A DNA stretch of 14,267 bases from an uncultured Verrucomicrobiales bacterium (lineage in GTDB: Bacteria; Verrucomicrobiota; Verrucomicrobiia; Verrucomicrobiales; Akkermansiaceae), in contig CALABM010000038.1 in assembly GCA_937885815.1 (NCBI GenBank), positions 1-14,267 on the forward strand, read 5' to 3'. Position numbers and translations under genes: made by a program. Below, piece after piece: positions 1 through 7,134 of this stretch. The notes under the pieces are model-generated. The model saw nothing but the letters and a program-made list of their open reading frames with translations, was not told the origin of the DNA and searched no databases. Each line of letters begins with the position of its first letter. Position 1 is the first letter of the stretch.

Positions 1-1
1 T

Positions 2-1045
2 GCAAAGCCCGGAGAGAAGCGCCTGTTTCCACGCTATAGGGTTCCACAGGAGTACCGGGAAAAATCCAAGGGGCAGGAACATGATGTCATTATTTTTGAT
101 ACCGCCGGCCGTCAGGAGGTGGATGAAGACCTTGTGGATGAGCTGCGTAAGCTCGCTCGCTATCTGGAGCCGCAGGAAGCCCTGCTTGTGGCGGATGCTG
201 CCACCGGTCAGCAGGCTGTGCGTGTGGCTCAGACCTTCGATAACGCCGTAGGCCTTACCGGTATCATTCTTACTAAGCTGGATGGTGATGCCCGTGGTGG
301 TGCCGCTTTGTCCATGCGTGCCGTGACCGGCAAGCCCATTAAGTACGTGGGTGAAGGCGAGAAGCTGGATATGTTCGGCCCCTTCGTGCCCGTCCGCATG
401 GCAGACCGCATTCTGGGCATGGGCGATATCGTGGGCTTGGTGGAAAAAGCCGCTGAGAAGATTGACCAGGAATCCGCCATGAAATCCATGGGGCGTATGA
501 TGAGTGGTGAGTTCAATTTCAATGACTTCCTCTCCCAGATGCGCATGATGCAGAGCCTTGGCCCGCTGGAGGGGCTGCTGGGCCTGCTCCCTGGTTTCAG
601 CAAGCTCAAAAAGCAGCTCCCCGAAGGTGCTTTAGACCCAAAGAAAATGAAGCGCATGGAGGCTATCGTGCTTTCCATGACTCCCGCTGAACGTGTCAAT
701 TATAAGTTGCTCATTCCTTCCCGGCGCCGCCGTATCGCTAAGGGCTCCGGTGTCAGCGAGATTGAGGTGAACCGCTTCATCAAGAACTTCAAACAGATGA
801 AGGAAATGATGGGCGGTAAAGGTAAGATGGGCGGTCTTATGAAGGCCATGGGCAAGATGAATGGTGGCGCTATGCCTCCCATGCCCGAGGGCGGCGAAAT
901 GCCTGACCTCTCCTCCCTGATGGGCGGTGCAGGTGGTGCCGGCATGCCTGACCTTTCTGCGCTTATGGGTGGCGGTGGTAAGAAGCCCAAGGGCCCCGGT
1001 ATGTCCAGTATGGGTGGCTTTGGCGGCCTTTTCCGCAGAAGATAA
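2..1045 (+). CDS. ffh: Signal recognition particle GTPase Ffh (SRP54), 5' end missing
   Basis: Ffh binds 4.5S/SRP RNA and the signal sequences of nascent membrane proteins, and with FtsY delivers ribosomes to the inner membrane. The frame is open from base 2, so 347 residues are visible and roughly the first 130 (N domain and P-loop) lie outside the window. Visible are the G-domain motif DTAGR (bases 98-112), the motif TKLDGDARGG (bases 272-301) and the M domain. The M domain has methionine-rich helices and the RNA-binding segment SRRRRIAKGSG followed by EVNRF (about bases 718-777). The last 80 residues are rich in Gly and Met and contain two near copies of MPDLS-x-LMGG. An internal GTG at 119 is not the real start. 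The gene ends at TAA 1043-1045, just before a long hairpin. Identification is secure. Confidence 0.97.
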   Translation, partial: AKPGEKRLFPRYRVPQEYREKSKGQEHDVIIFDTAGRQEVDEDLVDELRKLARYLEPQEALLVADAATGQQAVRVAQTFDNAVGLTGIILTKLDGDARGGAALSMRAVTGKPIKYVGEGEKLDMFGPFVPVRMADRILGMGDIVGLVEKAAEKIDQESAMKSMGRMMSGEFNFNDFLSQMRMMQSLGPLEGLLGLLPGFSKLKKQLPEGALDPKKMKRMEAIVLSMTPAERVNYKLLIPSRRRRIAKGSGVSEIEVNRFIKNFKQMKEMMGGKGKMGGLMKAMGKMNGGAMPPMPEGGEMPDLSSLMGGAGGAGMPDLSALMGGGGKKPKGPGMSSMGGFGGLFRRR

Positions 1046-1053
1046 GTTTCATC

Positions 1054-1090
1054 CACATTGCCCCGGAGAGCTGCTTTCCGGGGCAATGTG
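1054..1090 (+). terminator. Hairpin after ffh, probable terminator
   Basis: A perfect 14-bp inverted repeat (1054-1067 with 1077-1090) around a 9-nt loop starts 8 nt after the ffh stop. No T-run follows, so it is not a textbook intrinsic terminator. It could end transcription with Rho or protect the 3' end of the mRNA. A separate promoter for the next gene begins about 20 nt later, which fits a transcript boundary here. Confidence 0.7.
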
Positions 1091-1110
1091 ATATATGACT
1101 GAAAGGAGGC

Positions 1111-1140
1111 TTGCACCTCTTCAGCCAGTAAGAGTATACT
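1111..1140 (+). promoter_or_regulatory. Promoter of the 85-residue gene, leaderless type
   Basis: TTGCAC (1111-1116), an 18-bp spacer and TATACT (1135-1140) resemble a sigma70 promoter. Only 7 nt separate the -10 box from the ATG at 1148, so transcription would start at or next to the start codon. A GGAGG at 1105-1109 lies about 38 nt before the ATG, too far to act as its ribosome binding site. The layout matches three other promoters in this window. Confidence 0.6.
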
Positions 1141-1147
1141 GATTGTC

Positions 1148-1405
1148 ATGAAGCCGGATCTCCGAGAGATTGCCACGACCGTAGCGAATGACCCTGCCAG
1201 TTACAAACTCTGCGCGGTGTGTGGCGCCATTGTGGACCGAGAGGTGGGAAGCTGCCCGGATTGTTATGCATACCGTTTTGATATGGACGTGGCTCATGTG
1301 GCAGATGCCGCGTTGGATTTAGCTGTGCTGCCGCGAATGGCTGTCAGCCACTTTGACCTCATGCCCGAGAGTGCAGATGAGGCGGATGCCGATGATGAAA
1401 GCTGA
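1148..1405 (+). CDS. Small zinc-ribbon-like protein, function unknown
   Basis: This 85-residue protein has two CxxC pairs, C22/C25 and C36/C39, ten residues apart, which is the layout of a small zinc ribbon. The C-terminus (from about residue 72) is strongly acidic, rich in Glu, Asp and Ala. There is no signal peptide or membrane segment, so it is probably cytoplasmic. I do not recognise the family. A metal-binding accessory or nucleic-acid-binding role is only inference. The start is the only ATG available downstream of the in-frame stop at 1100-1102, and it sits 7 nt after a good -10 box. It has its own promoter and a terminator 22 nt after its stop, so it is probably a one-gene transcript despite following ffh. 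Confidence 0.8.
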   Translation: MKPDLREIATTVANDPASYKLCAVCGAIVDREVGSCPDCYAYRFDMDVAHVADAALDLAVLPRMAVSHFDLMPESADEADADDES

Positions 1406-1427
1406 GGCCTGCGCCTGAATAATTTTT

Positions 1428-1464
1428 AGCCCGCAGCGGATGGAGATGGTAATCCGTGCGGGCT
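1428..1464 (+). terminator. Intrinsic terminator of the 85-residue gene
   Basis: The arms AGCCCGCA-G-CGGAT (1428-1441) and ATCCG-TGCGGGCT (1452-1464) form a 13-bp stem with one bulged G and a 10-nt loop. GTTTTG follows on the + strand. It lies between two convergent genes, so it may also stop transcription arriving from the right, although the - strand lacks a T-run after the stem. Confidence 0.75.
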
Positions 1465-1486
1465 GTTTTGTGATTTAGCGGCCTGT

Positions 1487-3055
1487 TCAGCAGATTCTAG
1501 CGAGGGCCTGATTGAATGCCGCCGTCTGGTCTGCATCAGGCATGATGTCCAGCAGGGCAAAGGCGGAGGCGTCCAGCGTGTCCAGTATCTCGAAATCCGC
1601 CTCGCAGTGTATGGCGTAATATTCGGCACCCCAGAGGTGTGCAATTTCCTGCAGATTATAGGTGGGAGGCTGTACCATGAGGCGGTGAAGCTCATCATCC
1701 ATGCCCGGCGTGAAGGCACAGCCGGCGCCCTCATTATTCAGCACGGCAACCACACGGCGGGAAGGCGGCAGCTGCGGCATCATGCTGGCTGCAGCACAGT
1801 CCCGGAGCAGGGCGATATCACCGGTGAGGCAGCAGGCGTATTCGGAGTCCGCGCTGTTTGCTAGGAAGGCAGATACAGTGCCGTCCGCTCCGCCAGCCGC
1901 GCTGTTGGCGCGCACATAATGAGTGGGCACGTGGGTCTGAGCGTAGTTGTTCCAGAGGCGCAGAGTTGTGGCTGAGCCGAGGCAGAGAACATCCGCTATA
2001 CCGGCCTGATTTGAGAAGTATCGCACCATGGCGGCCTCGCTCTCGGGGTACGCCAGCAGAAGCTCTTCAATGCGGCCCGCCATGCGGCGGCTGCGCTGCA
2101 TCCACCCTTCCGTATCACCGATGTGGGGTACATCTCCCAGCGCTTTCATTATCTGCTCCAGTTCTCCTTCTATGACGGTGCTCTTGCGGCAAAGCCCGGA
2201 GAAACCGGTGCGGGTGATGGAGAATACCTCCGTGCCCGGCAGGTTTTCCAGTCCTCGCCAGAAGGCACCGGTGGGCACATCACCGATTCGCAGCACATAG
2301 CGCGGCGGATAGCGGAGCAGAAGCTGGTCCGCACCATGCAGAAGATAGGCTGAGAGTTCTTCCCGCAGGCCGCTGGCCGCTTCAGCCACCACGGGCACAC
2401 GGAGTGTGCGGGCCAGCCAGATAGCAGGCTCTTGTTCGGAGGGATCCAGACCGCCGATAATAAGCACTAGTCCTTCTACAGCCCGGAAGCGCAGCATTTG
2501 CGAAAGTGCTACCAGTGAGGAGCGGAAGCGGGGGGCTGCCGGTGCATCTGCAACTTCCAAGCCGGTGAAATCACAGCGGGTTCGGCATTCCTCTGTGAGT
2601 CGCAGGCTCAGGTGCATGGGGAAGCCTTCTGAGCAGGCTGCGGCTAAATCCGGCAGGTCTGATACACTGCAGGGCAGCGGAATTTCTATCGTGGGTGCGT
2701 AAATGCCGAAAAGCCCTTCATTTTCAATGTGACCGGGAGCGCCGGAACCTCCGGCATTCTCTTGGTCCTCCACCGTGATGACGATAAGCGGGCGGCGCTG
2801 ATAGTAAGCCTCTACCACAGCCGGTGTCAGCGCTGCAGCGCAGGAACCATTTCCCGCTACCACTACCACGGGGCGCGCCGTGGCCTGAATGCGACCCAGT
2901 GCAAAATAGGCAGCAGTGCGTTCATCCGGCTGAGTCCAGCGGTGCACAACCGGGCACTGGGCAAGAGCGGTGAGAAGGGGCGTATTCAGCTCGCCGGGGC
3001 AGCAAACCCACTCCGCGACGCCGGCCGTTGCACAGCATGAGATGAGGCTTTTCAT
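1487..3055 (-). CDS. MenD-like thiamine-diphosphate-dependent enzyme (possible SEPHCHC synthase)
   Basis: A 522-residue protein with the three-domain layout of thiamine-diphosphate (ThDP) decarboxylases, closest by eye to MenD, which joins 2-oxoglutarate to isochorismate in menaquinone synthesis. MenD-like features are PGELNTPL (20-27), DERTAAYFALG with the putative ThDP-activating Glu45, VVEAYY (80-85), GSATTLR (360-366), ANSAAGGADG, and the cofactor motif GD (412-413) ending in NNEGAG (440-445). Residues expected to bind substrate in MenD differ: GSRS has become GELN and the Arg of TADRPPE is missing. I therefore keep the name provisional. The frame extends another 46 codons upstream, to 3193, but those overlap the sanA-like gene. 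The ATG at 3055 gives the family's N-terminus. It is the last gene of the epimerase-sanA-menD run, 22 nt after its neighbour. No other men gene is in the window. Confidence 0.8.
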   Translation of the reverse strand: MKSLISCCATAGVAEWVCCPGELNTPLLTALAQCPVVHRWTQPDERTAAYFALGRIQATARPVVVVAGNGSCAAALTPAVVEAYYQRRPLIVITVEDQENAGGSGAPGHIENEGLFGIYAPTIEIPLPCSVSDLPDLAAACSEGFPMHLSLRLTEECRTRCDFTGLEVADAPAAPRFRSSLVALSQMLRFRAVEGLVLIIGGLDPSEQEPAIWLARTLRVPVVAEAASGLREELSAYLLHGADQLLLRYPPRYVLRIGDVPTGAFWRGLENLPGTEVFSITRTGFSGLCRKSTVIEGELEQIMKALGDVPHIGDTEGWMQRSRRMAGRIEELLLAYPESEAAMVRYFSNQAGIADVLCLGSATTLRLWNNYAQTHVPTHYVRANSAAGGADGTVSAFLANSADSEYACCLTGDIALLRDCAAASMMPQLPPSRRVVAVLNNEGAGCAFTPGMDDELHRLMVQPPTYNLQEIAHLWGAEYYAIHCEADFEILDTLDASAFALLDIMPDADQTAAFNQALARIC

Positions 3056-3077
3056 GTAAAGTGATGTGGGATGATAA

Positions 3078-3752
3078 TCAGAAAGGAAGCGGTTCAGGAT
3101 TCCCCAAGTGGTGGGGCGTGCGATTGGTAATGAAATCGTACAGCATGGAGACTCTGGCTCCACGCTCACGCAGCCAAGCGCGCAGTTTGGCACGGCGGTT
3201 CAGTGCGCTGTCTTCGGCATTCAGGCCTTCAGCCTCGATATCCAGATGGCGCGCAATGGCCACGGCGCGTTCGGCGTGGCCCTCCTGGCTTACGATGATG
3301 AGTTGGTTTGCTCCGAAGATTTGATTGGCACGTGCTACGGAATCATAGGTGCAGATGCCTGCAAAGTCACACACGATTCTGTCTGCCGGTACTCCGAGCT
3401 GGATGAGGGAGTTCTTCATGTCTCTCGGCTCATTGTAATTCATGGCCCGGTTATCACCGGAGACGATGATGCCGCGCACCTTGCCACTATGCCACAGGTC
3501 TGCAGCTGCTTGCATGCGAGAGGTATAGAAGTAGTTGCTGCGCCCGCGGCTCACGTATTTGGAGCAGCCCAGCACCAGCCCCACGGCATTGCTCCGGCAG
3601 GCAGATGGCTTATCATGGCAGCGCCCGTGTGAAAGAAGGGTGGTCCAGCTTTCTGCCAAGCCTACGCAGAGCAGAATCAGCACAAGCATAACTGATACCA
3701 GTGTGAGGGCTGTGCGAATCCAGCGGGGCAGGCGCGATGGGGCGTTACTCAT
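3078..3752 (-). CDS. sanA: SanA-like DUF218 membrane protein
   Basis: A 224-residue protein of the SanA/YdcF (DUF218) family. In enterobacteria SanA supports envelope barrier function, including exclusion of vancomycin at high temperature; its biochemical activity is unsettled. One membrane segment lies at about residues 12-33, and the DUF218 domain covers about 57-220, so the bulk probably faces the periplasm. Family signatures are LGCSKYVSRGRSNYFYTSR (61-79), the VSGDN motif (97-101), YNEP (106-109), CTYDSVAR (134-141) and SQEGHAERA (155-163). It is followed 22 nt later by the menD-like gene and preceded 19 nt upstream by the epimerase-like gene, so co-transcription is likely. No Shine-Dalgarno site is evident. 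A link between envelope function and its operon partners is not established. Confidence 0.9.
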   Translation of the reverse strand: MSNAPSRLPRWIRTALTLVSVMLVLILLCVGLAESWTTLLSHGRCHDKPSACRSNAVGLVLGCSKYVSRGRSNYFYTSRMQAAADLWHSGKVRGIIVSGDNRAMNYNEPRDMKNSLIQLGVPADRIVCDFAGICTYDSVARANQIFGANQLIIVSQEGHAERAVAIARHLDIEAEGLNAEDSALNRRAKLRAWLRERGARVSMLYDFITNRTPHHLGNPEPLPF

Positions 3753-3771
3753 GGTGCGTATCGGGCGAAAA

Positions 3772-4620
3772 TCAATCTACGGAGATTACCTGAATGCGAG
3801 TGGTTAACTGATGCGTTTCTCCGCAGCGGAGAAGCAGATTTTCAGCAGGCACGGCAGCGGTTTCCACCGCGATGAAGCCGCGGGACGCCTCTGCACCCAA
3901 ATCACTCATGCCGGCAGCGAGTTCCTGACCGGGGTTCCACACCACAGCGGAGGCGGAGCCTGCGCGGCAAATGCGGATACTGCGCTCCCATGCAGGGTCA
4001 TGGATGGTGATTTCCTGCTGCTCCGGTACCGGGTGGTAAATGCGGTCTATGTGCCCGGCGGGAATGAGCGGATCCTCGCAATGCTCTGTGGCATCATCCG
4101 CGTATTCCGTGAAGGCGCACTCCTCCAGCCCGGTGATAGCTACCTGTTCGTAATCGCTCACGGCAAAGTAGGTGTGCATGGCGGCAGAGAAAGGCATGGC
4201 TCGCTTTACATCCATTGTGAGCAGGGTAATCATGAGCTCTTTGCCGGCCTCAATGATGACGGCGCCACTGGGCATCAGCTCTTGCTCCGGGGGCAGAGCC
4301 AGAACAATTTTCACGGTGCCGTCTTCCAATTCCTCGGTGGAGGCATGCTGCCATGTGGAAATACGCGCCACACCGTGAGAGGGCTGGGTGGAATCTTCCG
4401 TATTCTTGCCGAACCACGGCCAGCACAGCGGAATGCCGCCGCGCAGCGCTTTCCCTTTGGCGTATACTGCCTTAGGGCTCATAAAGATGACCGGCATTTG
4501 CCCCGTCGGGGCCCATTGCAGTACCTGAGCGCCGTACAGGGATATTTCTGCCTGGCAAAGCTCGGTGGAGATGCGCAGGATGGGGAAGTCGTGACCGTAA
4601 GGATATTCCGTGGTAACCAT
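3772..4620 (-). CDS. Glucose-6-phosphate 1-epimerase-like protein (YeaD family)
   Basis: A 282-residue aldose-1-epimerase-fold protein of the YeaD branch, which interconverts alpha and beta anomers of hexose 6-phosphates in the cytoplasm. Typical features are the ALRGGIPLCWPWFG stretch (58-71), SHGVAR with His82, the AMHTYF motif with His149, and FIAVETA with Glu253. By analogy His149 and Glu253 would be the general acid/base pair. The length fits the family and there is no signal peptide. It is the first gene of a probable three-gene operon with sanA-like and menD-like genes, with a promoter at 4651-4679 directly upstream. A YeaD-like enzyme acting on another phosphosugar is possible. The long open frame on the opposite strand is a shadow. 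Confidence 0.9.
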   Translation of the reverse strand: MVTTEYPYGHDFPILRISTELCQAEISLYGAQVLQWAPTGQMPVIFMSPKAVYAKGKALRGGIPLCWPWFGKNTEDSTQPSHGVARISTWQHASTEELEDGTVKIVLALPPEQELMPSGAVIIEAGKELMITLLTMDVKRAMPFSAAMHTYFAVSDYEQVAITGLEECAFTEYADDATEHCEDPLIPAGHIDRIYHPVPEQQEITIHDPAWERSIRICRAGSASAVVWNPGQELAAGMSDLGAEASRGFIAVETAAVPAENLLLRCGETHQLTTRIQVISVD

Positions 4621-4650
4621 ATGAAAAATCTTGAGATGTGAGGCGTTGCT

Positions 4651-4679
4651 ATCCTAGCAGATTCAGCGCTCGCTGTCCA
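4651..4679 (-). promoter_or_regulatory. Promoter of the epimerase-sanA-menD operon with overlapping palindromes
   Basis: Read on the - strand: TGGACA (4674-4679), a 17-bp spacer and TAGGAT (4651-4656), giving a leader of roughly 20-30 nt before the ATG at 4620. Two inverted repeats lie on it. TGCTA-TCC-TAGCA (4647-4659) covers the -10 box, and CAGCG-CT-CGCTG (4664-4675) fills most of the spacer. Palindromes in these positions are typical of repressor operators. The adjacent TetR-family gene ending at 4698 is the obvious candidate, but this is inference. Confidence 0.5.
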
Positions 4680-4697
4680 GCAAACATTGTTCGCATG

Positions 4698-5324
4698 TCA
4701 CGCGCGGCCCTGCGTGTATGTGCGCAGAAGGGACACCGCATCCGCTGCGAGACGCCGAATGGCCGGCTCCTTGCCGCGTATGGCTGGCAGTCCCCAGAGG
4801 GTGAAGTCGTTATGCGCGACGATGTTAAAGTACATACCGCGCAGGCATGTGAGGCACCAGAGCCAGTCTGCCCGCTCCATACCCGGGAAGTGGGCTTGCA
4901 CGGTATCCTGCCATTCCTGCAGCGCGTAGGAATAATGGGATTCATACACCTCGCGGGTAAGCTCCGGGGCTTCATAACCCATTTTATTGAGGAAGCAGAG
5001 CACTTCTTCGCCACCGGCTACAGTAGAATCCTCCCAGCGGGTGATGGGGGCTGCTAGCCAAGAATATATCAGCTCTTCCACATCGCCGCCGGATTTCGCT
5101 TCCTCCAGCGCCTTGAGACATACGCTGTTATACTGTTCGGAAACGTAGGCGAGGGTGTCTCGGTATAAATCCGCTTTATTGCCGAAGTGGTAACGAATGA
5201 GGCCGATGTTCACATCCGCGGCGTTAGCTATTTCACGCATGGACGCCCCTTCATACCCAAGCTGAGTGAACTGGGTGATGGCGGCGCGCATGATATGCGC
5301 TTTCGTAGCCTCGGATTTATTCAT
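4698..5324 (-). CDS. TetR/AcrR-family transcriptional regulator
   Basis: A 208-residue protein with a TetR-type N-terminal DNA-binding domain. The helix-turn-helix lies at about residues 28-47 (MREIANAADVNIGLIRYHF), followed by GNKADLY, the usual family junction. The rest is a helical ligand-binding and dimerisation domain with many aromatic residues (Trp-rich around 130-155), whose ligand cannot be read from sequence. Such proteins normally repress a neighbouring gene until a small molecule binds. It sits 77 bp upstream of the epimerase-sanA-menD run, in the same orientation, with two palindromes on the promoter between them, so local control is plausible. It may be transcribed from the upstream lipoprotein gene, whose stop is 26 nt away. 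No clear Shine-Dalgarno site precedes the ATG. Confidence 0.9.
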   Translation of the reverse strand: MNKSEATKAHIMRAAITQFTQLGYEGASMREIANAADVNIGLIRYHFGNKADLYRDTLAYVSEQYNSVCLKALEEAKSGGDVEELIYSWLAAPITRWEDSTVAGGEEVLCFLNKMGYEAPELTREVYESHYSYALQEWQDTVQAHFPGMERADWLWCLTCLRGMYFNIVAHNDFTLWGLPAIRGKEPAIRRLAADAVSLLRTYTQGRA

Positions 5325-5350
5325 AAGCGGAGGTGAGGTTCGGCTTGTTA

Positions 5351-6298
5351 TCAGTTGCGGGTGTTTCTTTTATTGCGTGCCTGTTCGTCCAGATACGCGA
5401 TATCTTCCCGGCAGAAGCGGTCCAGGCGGGTGCGGCTGACCTTGCCGCCGGGATCCCTCAGGTAGACAACCTGATTTTCCTCATCATAGCGCTGAAGTTT
5501 GGCAAAGAGGCGGTCGCCCCGGCGGGAACGCCATTCGCGGTAGCCTCGCTGTGTAAGCTCATTCCTGAAGTTTGTATAGTTTTGTTCGGCTTGCTCCACT
5601 CCGAGTTTTAATTCGCCTTCCACTTCACCCACGAAGCCGTCATAACCATCTATGCGAGCGGTGATTTTGCCTCTCGGATCCACCACGACGATACCCGGGA
5701 AGTGGGAGAGCCCGTAGCGGCGGGCCAGCGCATTGATGGAGCGCATGCTGTAGCGGGCGCTGTCACCGGTGGCTTCATCCATGGAGGCGCCGGCATCCAG
5801 CTTTACGCGGATGACGCGGTCCTGACACCACACGTTGAACTTGGGCGTATCCAGCAGGTGAGCGCCGAGCCTGTTACTTCTGGGGCTGGTAACGGAGTTG
5901 TGAAACCAGATGATTAGCGGGCGACCTTCGCGGCGTGCGAGGCTGATGCCGCGGCCCAGATTGCCTAGCCAGCCATTGCCTTGCCGCCGGCTTTCAAAGG
6001 CGGCAGTCAGTCCGGGGATTTCGGCATCCGGGTTGTCCGGGTCGGTCCAGATGAGCTCCTCATCACTGCCGTTATCCACCTTTTTGAGCTCTTCTTCTGA
6101 GGTTACTCTCATGGTCTGGGCTCCCAGTCCACCGCCACCGGGCAGCAGGGGATTAGCAGAGAACCCTGCCAAGGGCTGGTTTGCATCCTGCGGGGCGAGC
6201 GGATTTTCCGGGCGTTCCTCCAGCTCTGTTGTGGTGGTGCAGGCAGCCAGTGTGAGACTGCAGAGCAGGGCGCAAAGCTGTTTTCTCCGGGGGGCCAT
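5351..6298 (-). CDS. Lipoprotein with thioredoxin-like domain and SHD1-like C-terminal domain
   Basis: A 315-residue protein that begins with a lipoprotein signal: basic start, hydrophobic core, and lipobox LAAC with Cys20 as the lipidation site. A Thr/Pro/Gly-rich low-complexity linker follows to about residue 65. Residues about 115-245 look like a thioredoxin fold, with PLIIWFHNS in the position of the family's first strand and active-site loop and HFPGIVVVDPRG (199-210) in the position of the cis-Pro strand. The redox CxxC is replaced by Ser/Thr/Pro residues, so disulfide chemistry is unlikely. Residues about 256-305 resemble an SHD1-like domain (YREWRSRRGDRLFAKL, then VVYLRDPGGKV and REDIAYL), common in Planctomycetes and Verrucomicrobia. 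Its role is unknown; a periplasmic or outer-membrane binding function is inferred. It starts 17 nt after the mazG stop and is probably in that operon. Confidence 0.75.
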   Translation of the reverse strand: MAPRRKQLCALLCSLTLAACTTTTELEERPENPLAPQDANQPLAGFSANPLLPGGGGLGAQTMRVTSEEELKKVDNGSDEELIWTDPDNPDAEIPGLTAAFESRRQGNGWLGNLGRGISLARREGRPLIIWFHNSVTSPRSNRLGAHLLDTPKFNVWCQDRVIRVKLDAGASMDEATGDSARYSMRSINALARRYGLSHFPGIVVVDPRGKITARIDGYDGFVGEVEGELKLGVEQAEQNYTNFRNELTQRGYREWRSRRGDRLFAKLQRYDEENQVVYLRDPGGKVSRTRLDRFCREDIAYLDEQARNKRNTRN

Positions 6299-6315
6299 GG
6301 CGGAAGAAGTTTTGA

Positions 6316-7134
6316 TTAGTTCCGGGACACTTTAGCCTGCTGCCAAGCTTCTTCCATTTGCTCAGCGGAGGCATCTTCGAGGCTGATGCCCTGTGCCTTC
6401 AGAATCTTCTCGAGAGCATTGAAGCGGCGCTCAAACTTGCGGTTTGCGGCGTCCAGAGCCACCTCCGGGTCTATCTTGCGGCGGCGGCAGAGGTTCACCG
6501 TGGTGAAGAGCAAATCTCCCAGCTCTTCTTCCACATGCGGGTCAGAATCCGGCAGGGTAAGAGTTTCTTCCACCTCAGCCGTTTCCTCTCGAATCTTTTC
6601 CACCACACCTGCGTGGTCAGGCCAGTCAAAGCCCACTTTTGCCACTTTCTTCGTGAGCTTGTAGGCACGCAGCAGGGAGGGTAGCCCCTTGCCGCAGTTC
6701 TTCAGGTAGGGCTTGTCCTCGATGGATTGCTCTTTGCGTTTGATGGCATCCCACTGGGTGAGTACGCCATCGCTATCCGTCACATTAGCTGTGCCGAACA
6801 CATGCGGATGCCTGCGTACCATCTTGTCACTCAAATCACAGGCTACATCCGCCAGTGTGAAGCCGGCCTCCGGATTCTCCGCAGCCAGTTCAGCATGGAA
6901 GAGTACCTGCAGCAGCACGTCACCGAGCTCTTCGCGCAAGTGGGGCCAGTCGTTAGCACGAATAGCGTCGATGCATTCGTAGGCCTCCTCAATGAGGTTG
7001 GGTATCAGGCTTTCGTGCGTCTGTTCAGCATCCCACGGGCAGCCTCCGGGTGCCCTGAGGCGGTGCATGACGGCGATGGCTCGCTCCAGCTGTCTGCCGG
7101 GTTCGCGGCAGTTAATCATTTCATCGTCTGTCAT
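6316..7134 (-). CDS. mazG: Nucleoside triphosphate pyrophosphohydrolase MazG
   Basis: A 272-residue MazG, which hydrolyses NTPs to NMP and pyrophosphate, cleans the nucleotide pool and may influence ppGpp. The first domain has GGCPWD (30-35) and the metal-binding pattern EEAYE (49-53) followed by EELGD (68-72). A second, weaker copy lies at about 180-240, with KVGFDWP and EEELGDLLF. This two-domain layout and the length match the E. coli type of MazG. The ATG overlaps the stop of the preceding 97-residue gene by 4 bp (7131-7134), so the two are translationally coupled. The lipoprotein gene follows 17 nt later. No toxin-antitoxin pair is present nearby. Identification is secure. Confidence 0.96.
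   Translation of the reverse strand: MTDDEMINCREPGRQLERAIAVMHRLRAPGGCPWDAEQTHESLIPNLIEEAYECIDAIRANDWPHLREELGDVLLQVLFHAELAAENPEAGFTLADVACDLSDKMVRRHPHVFGTANVTDSDGVLTQWDAIKRKEQSIEDKPYLKNCGKGLPSLLRAYKLTKKVAKVGFDWPDHAGVVEKIREETAEVEETLTLPDSDPHVEEELGDLLFTTVNLCRRRKIDPEVALDAANRKFERRFNALEKILKAQGISLEDASAEQMEEAWQQAKVSRN

Noticed and set aside
119..121. GTG as the start of ffh
   Set aside because: The frame is open upstream and encodes the DTAGR motif at bases 98-112, so the gene begins outside the window.
700..1176. 158-codon open frame on the - strand opposite the ffh 3' end
   Set aside because: Its Pro- and Ile-rich sequence mirrors the Gly/Met-rich Ffh tail. It is a shadow.
3056..3193. 46-codon upstream extension of the menD-like frame
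   Set aside because: It overlaps the 3' end of the sanA-like gene and has no ThDP-enzyme similarity. The family N-terminus begins at the ATG at 3055.
3811..4641. 276-codon open frame on the + strand opposite the epimerase gene
   Set aside because: The - strand carries a clear YeaD-like protein with catalytic residues. The antisense product is compositionally odd and has no promoter.
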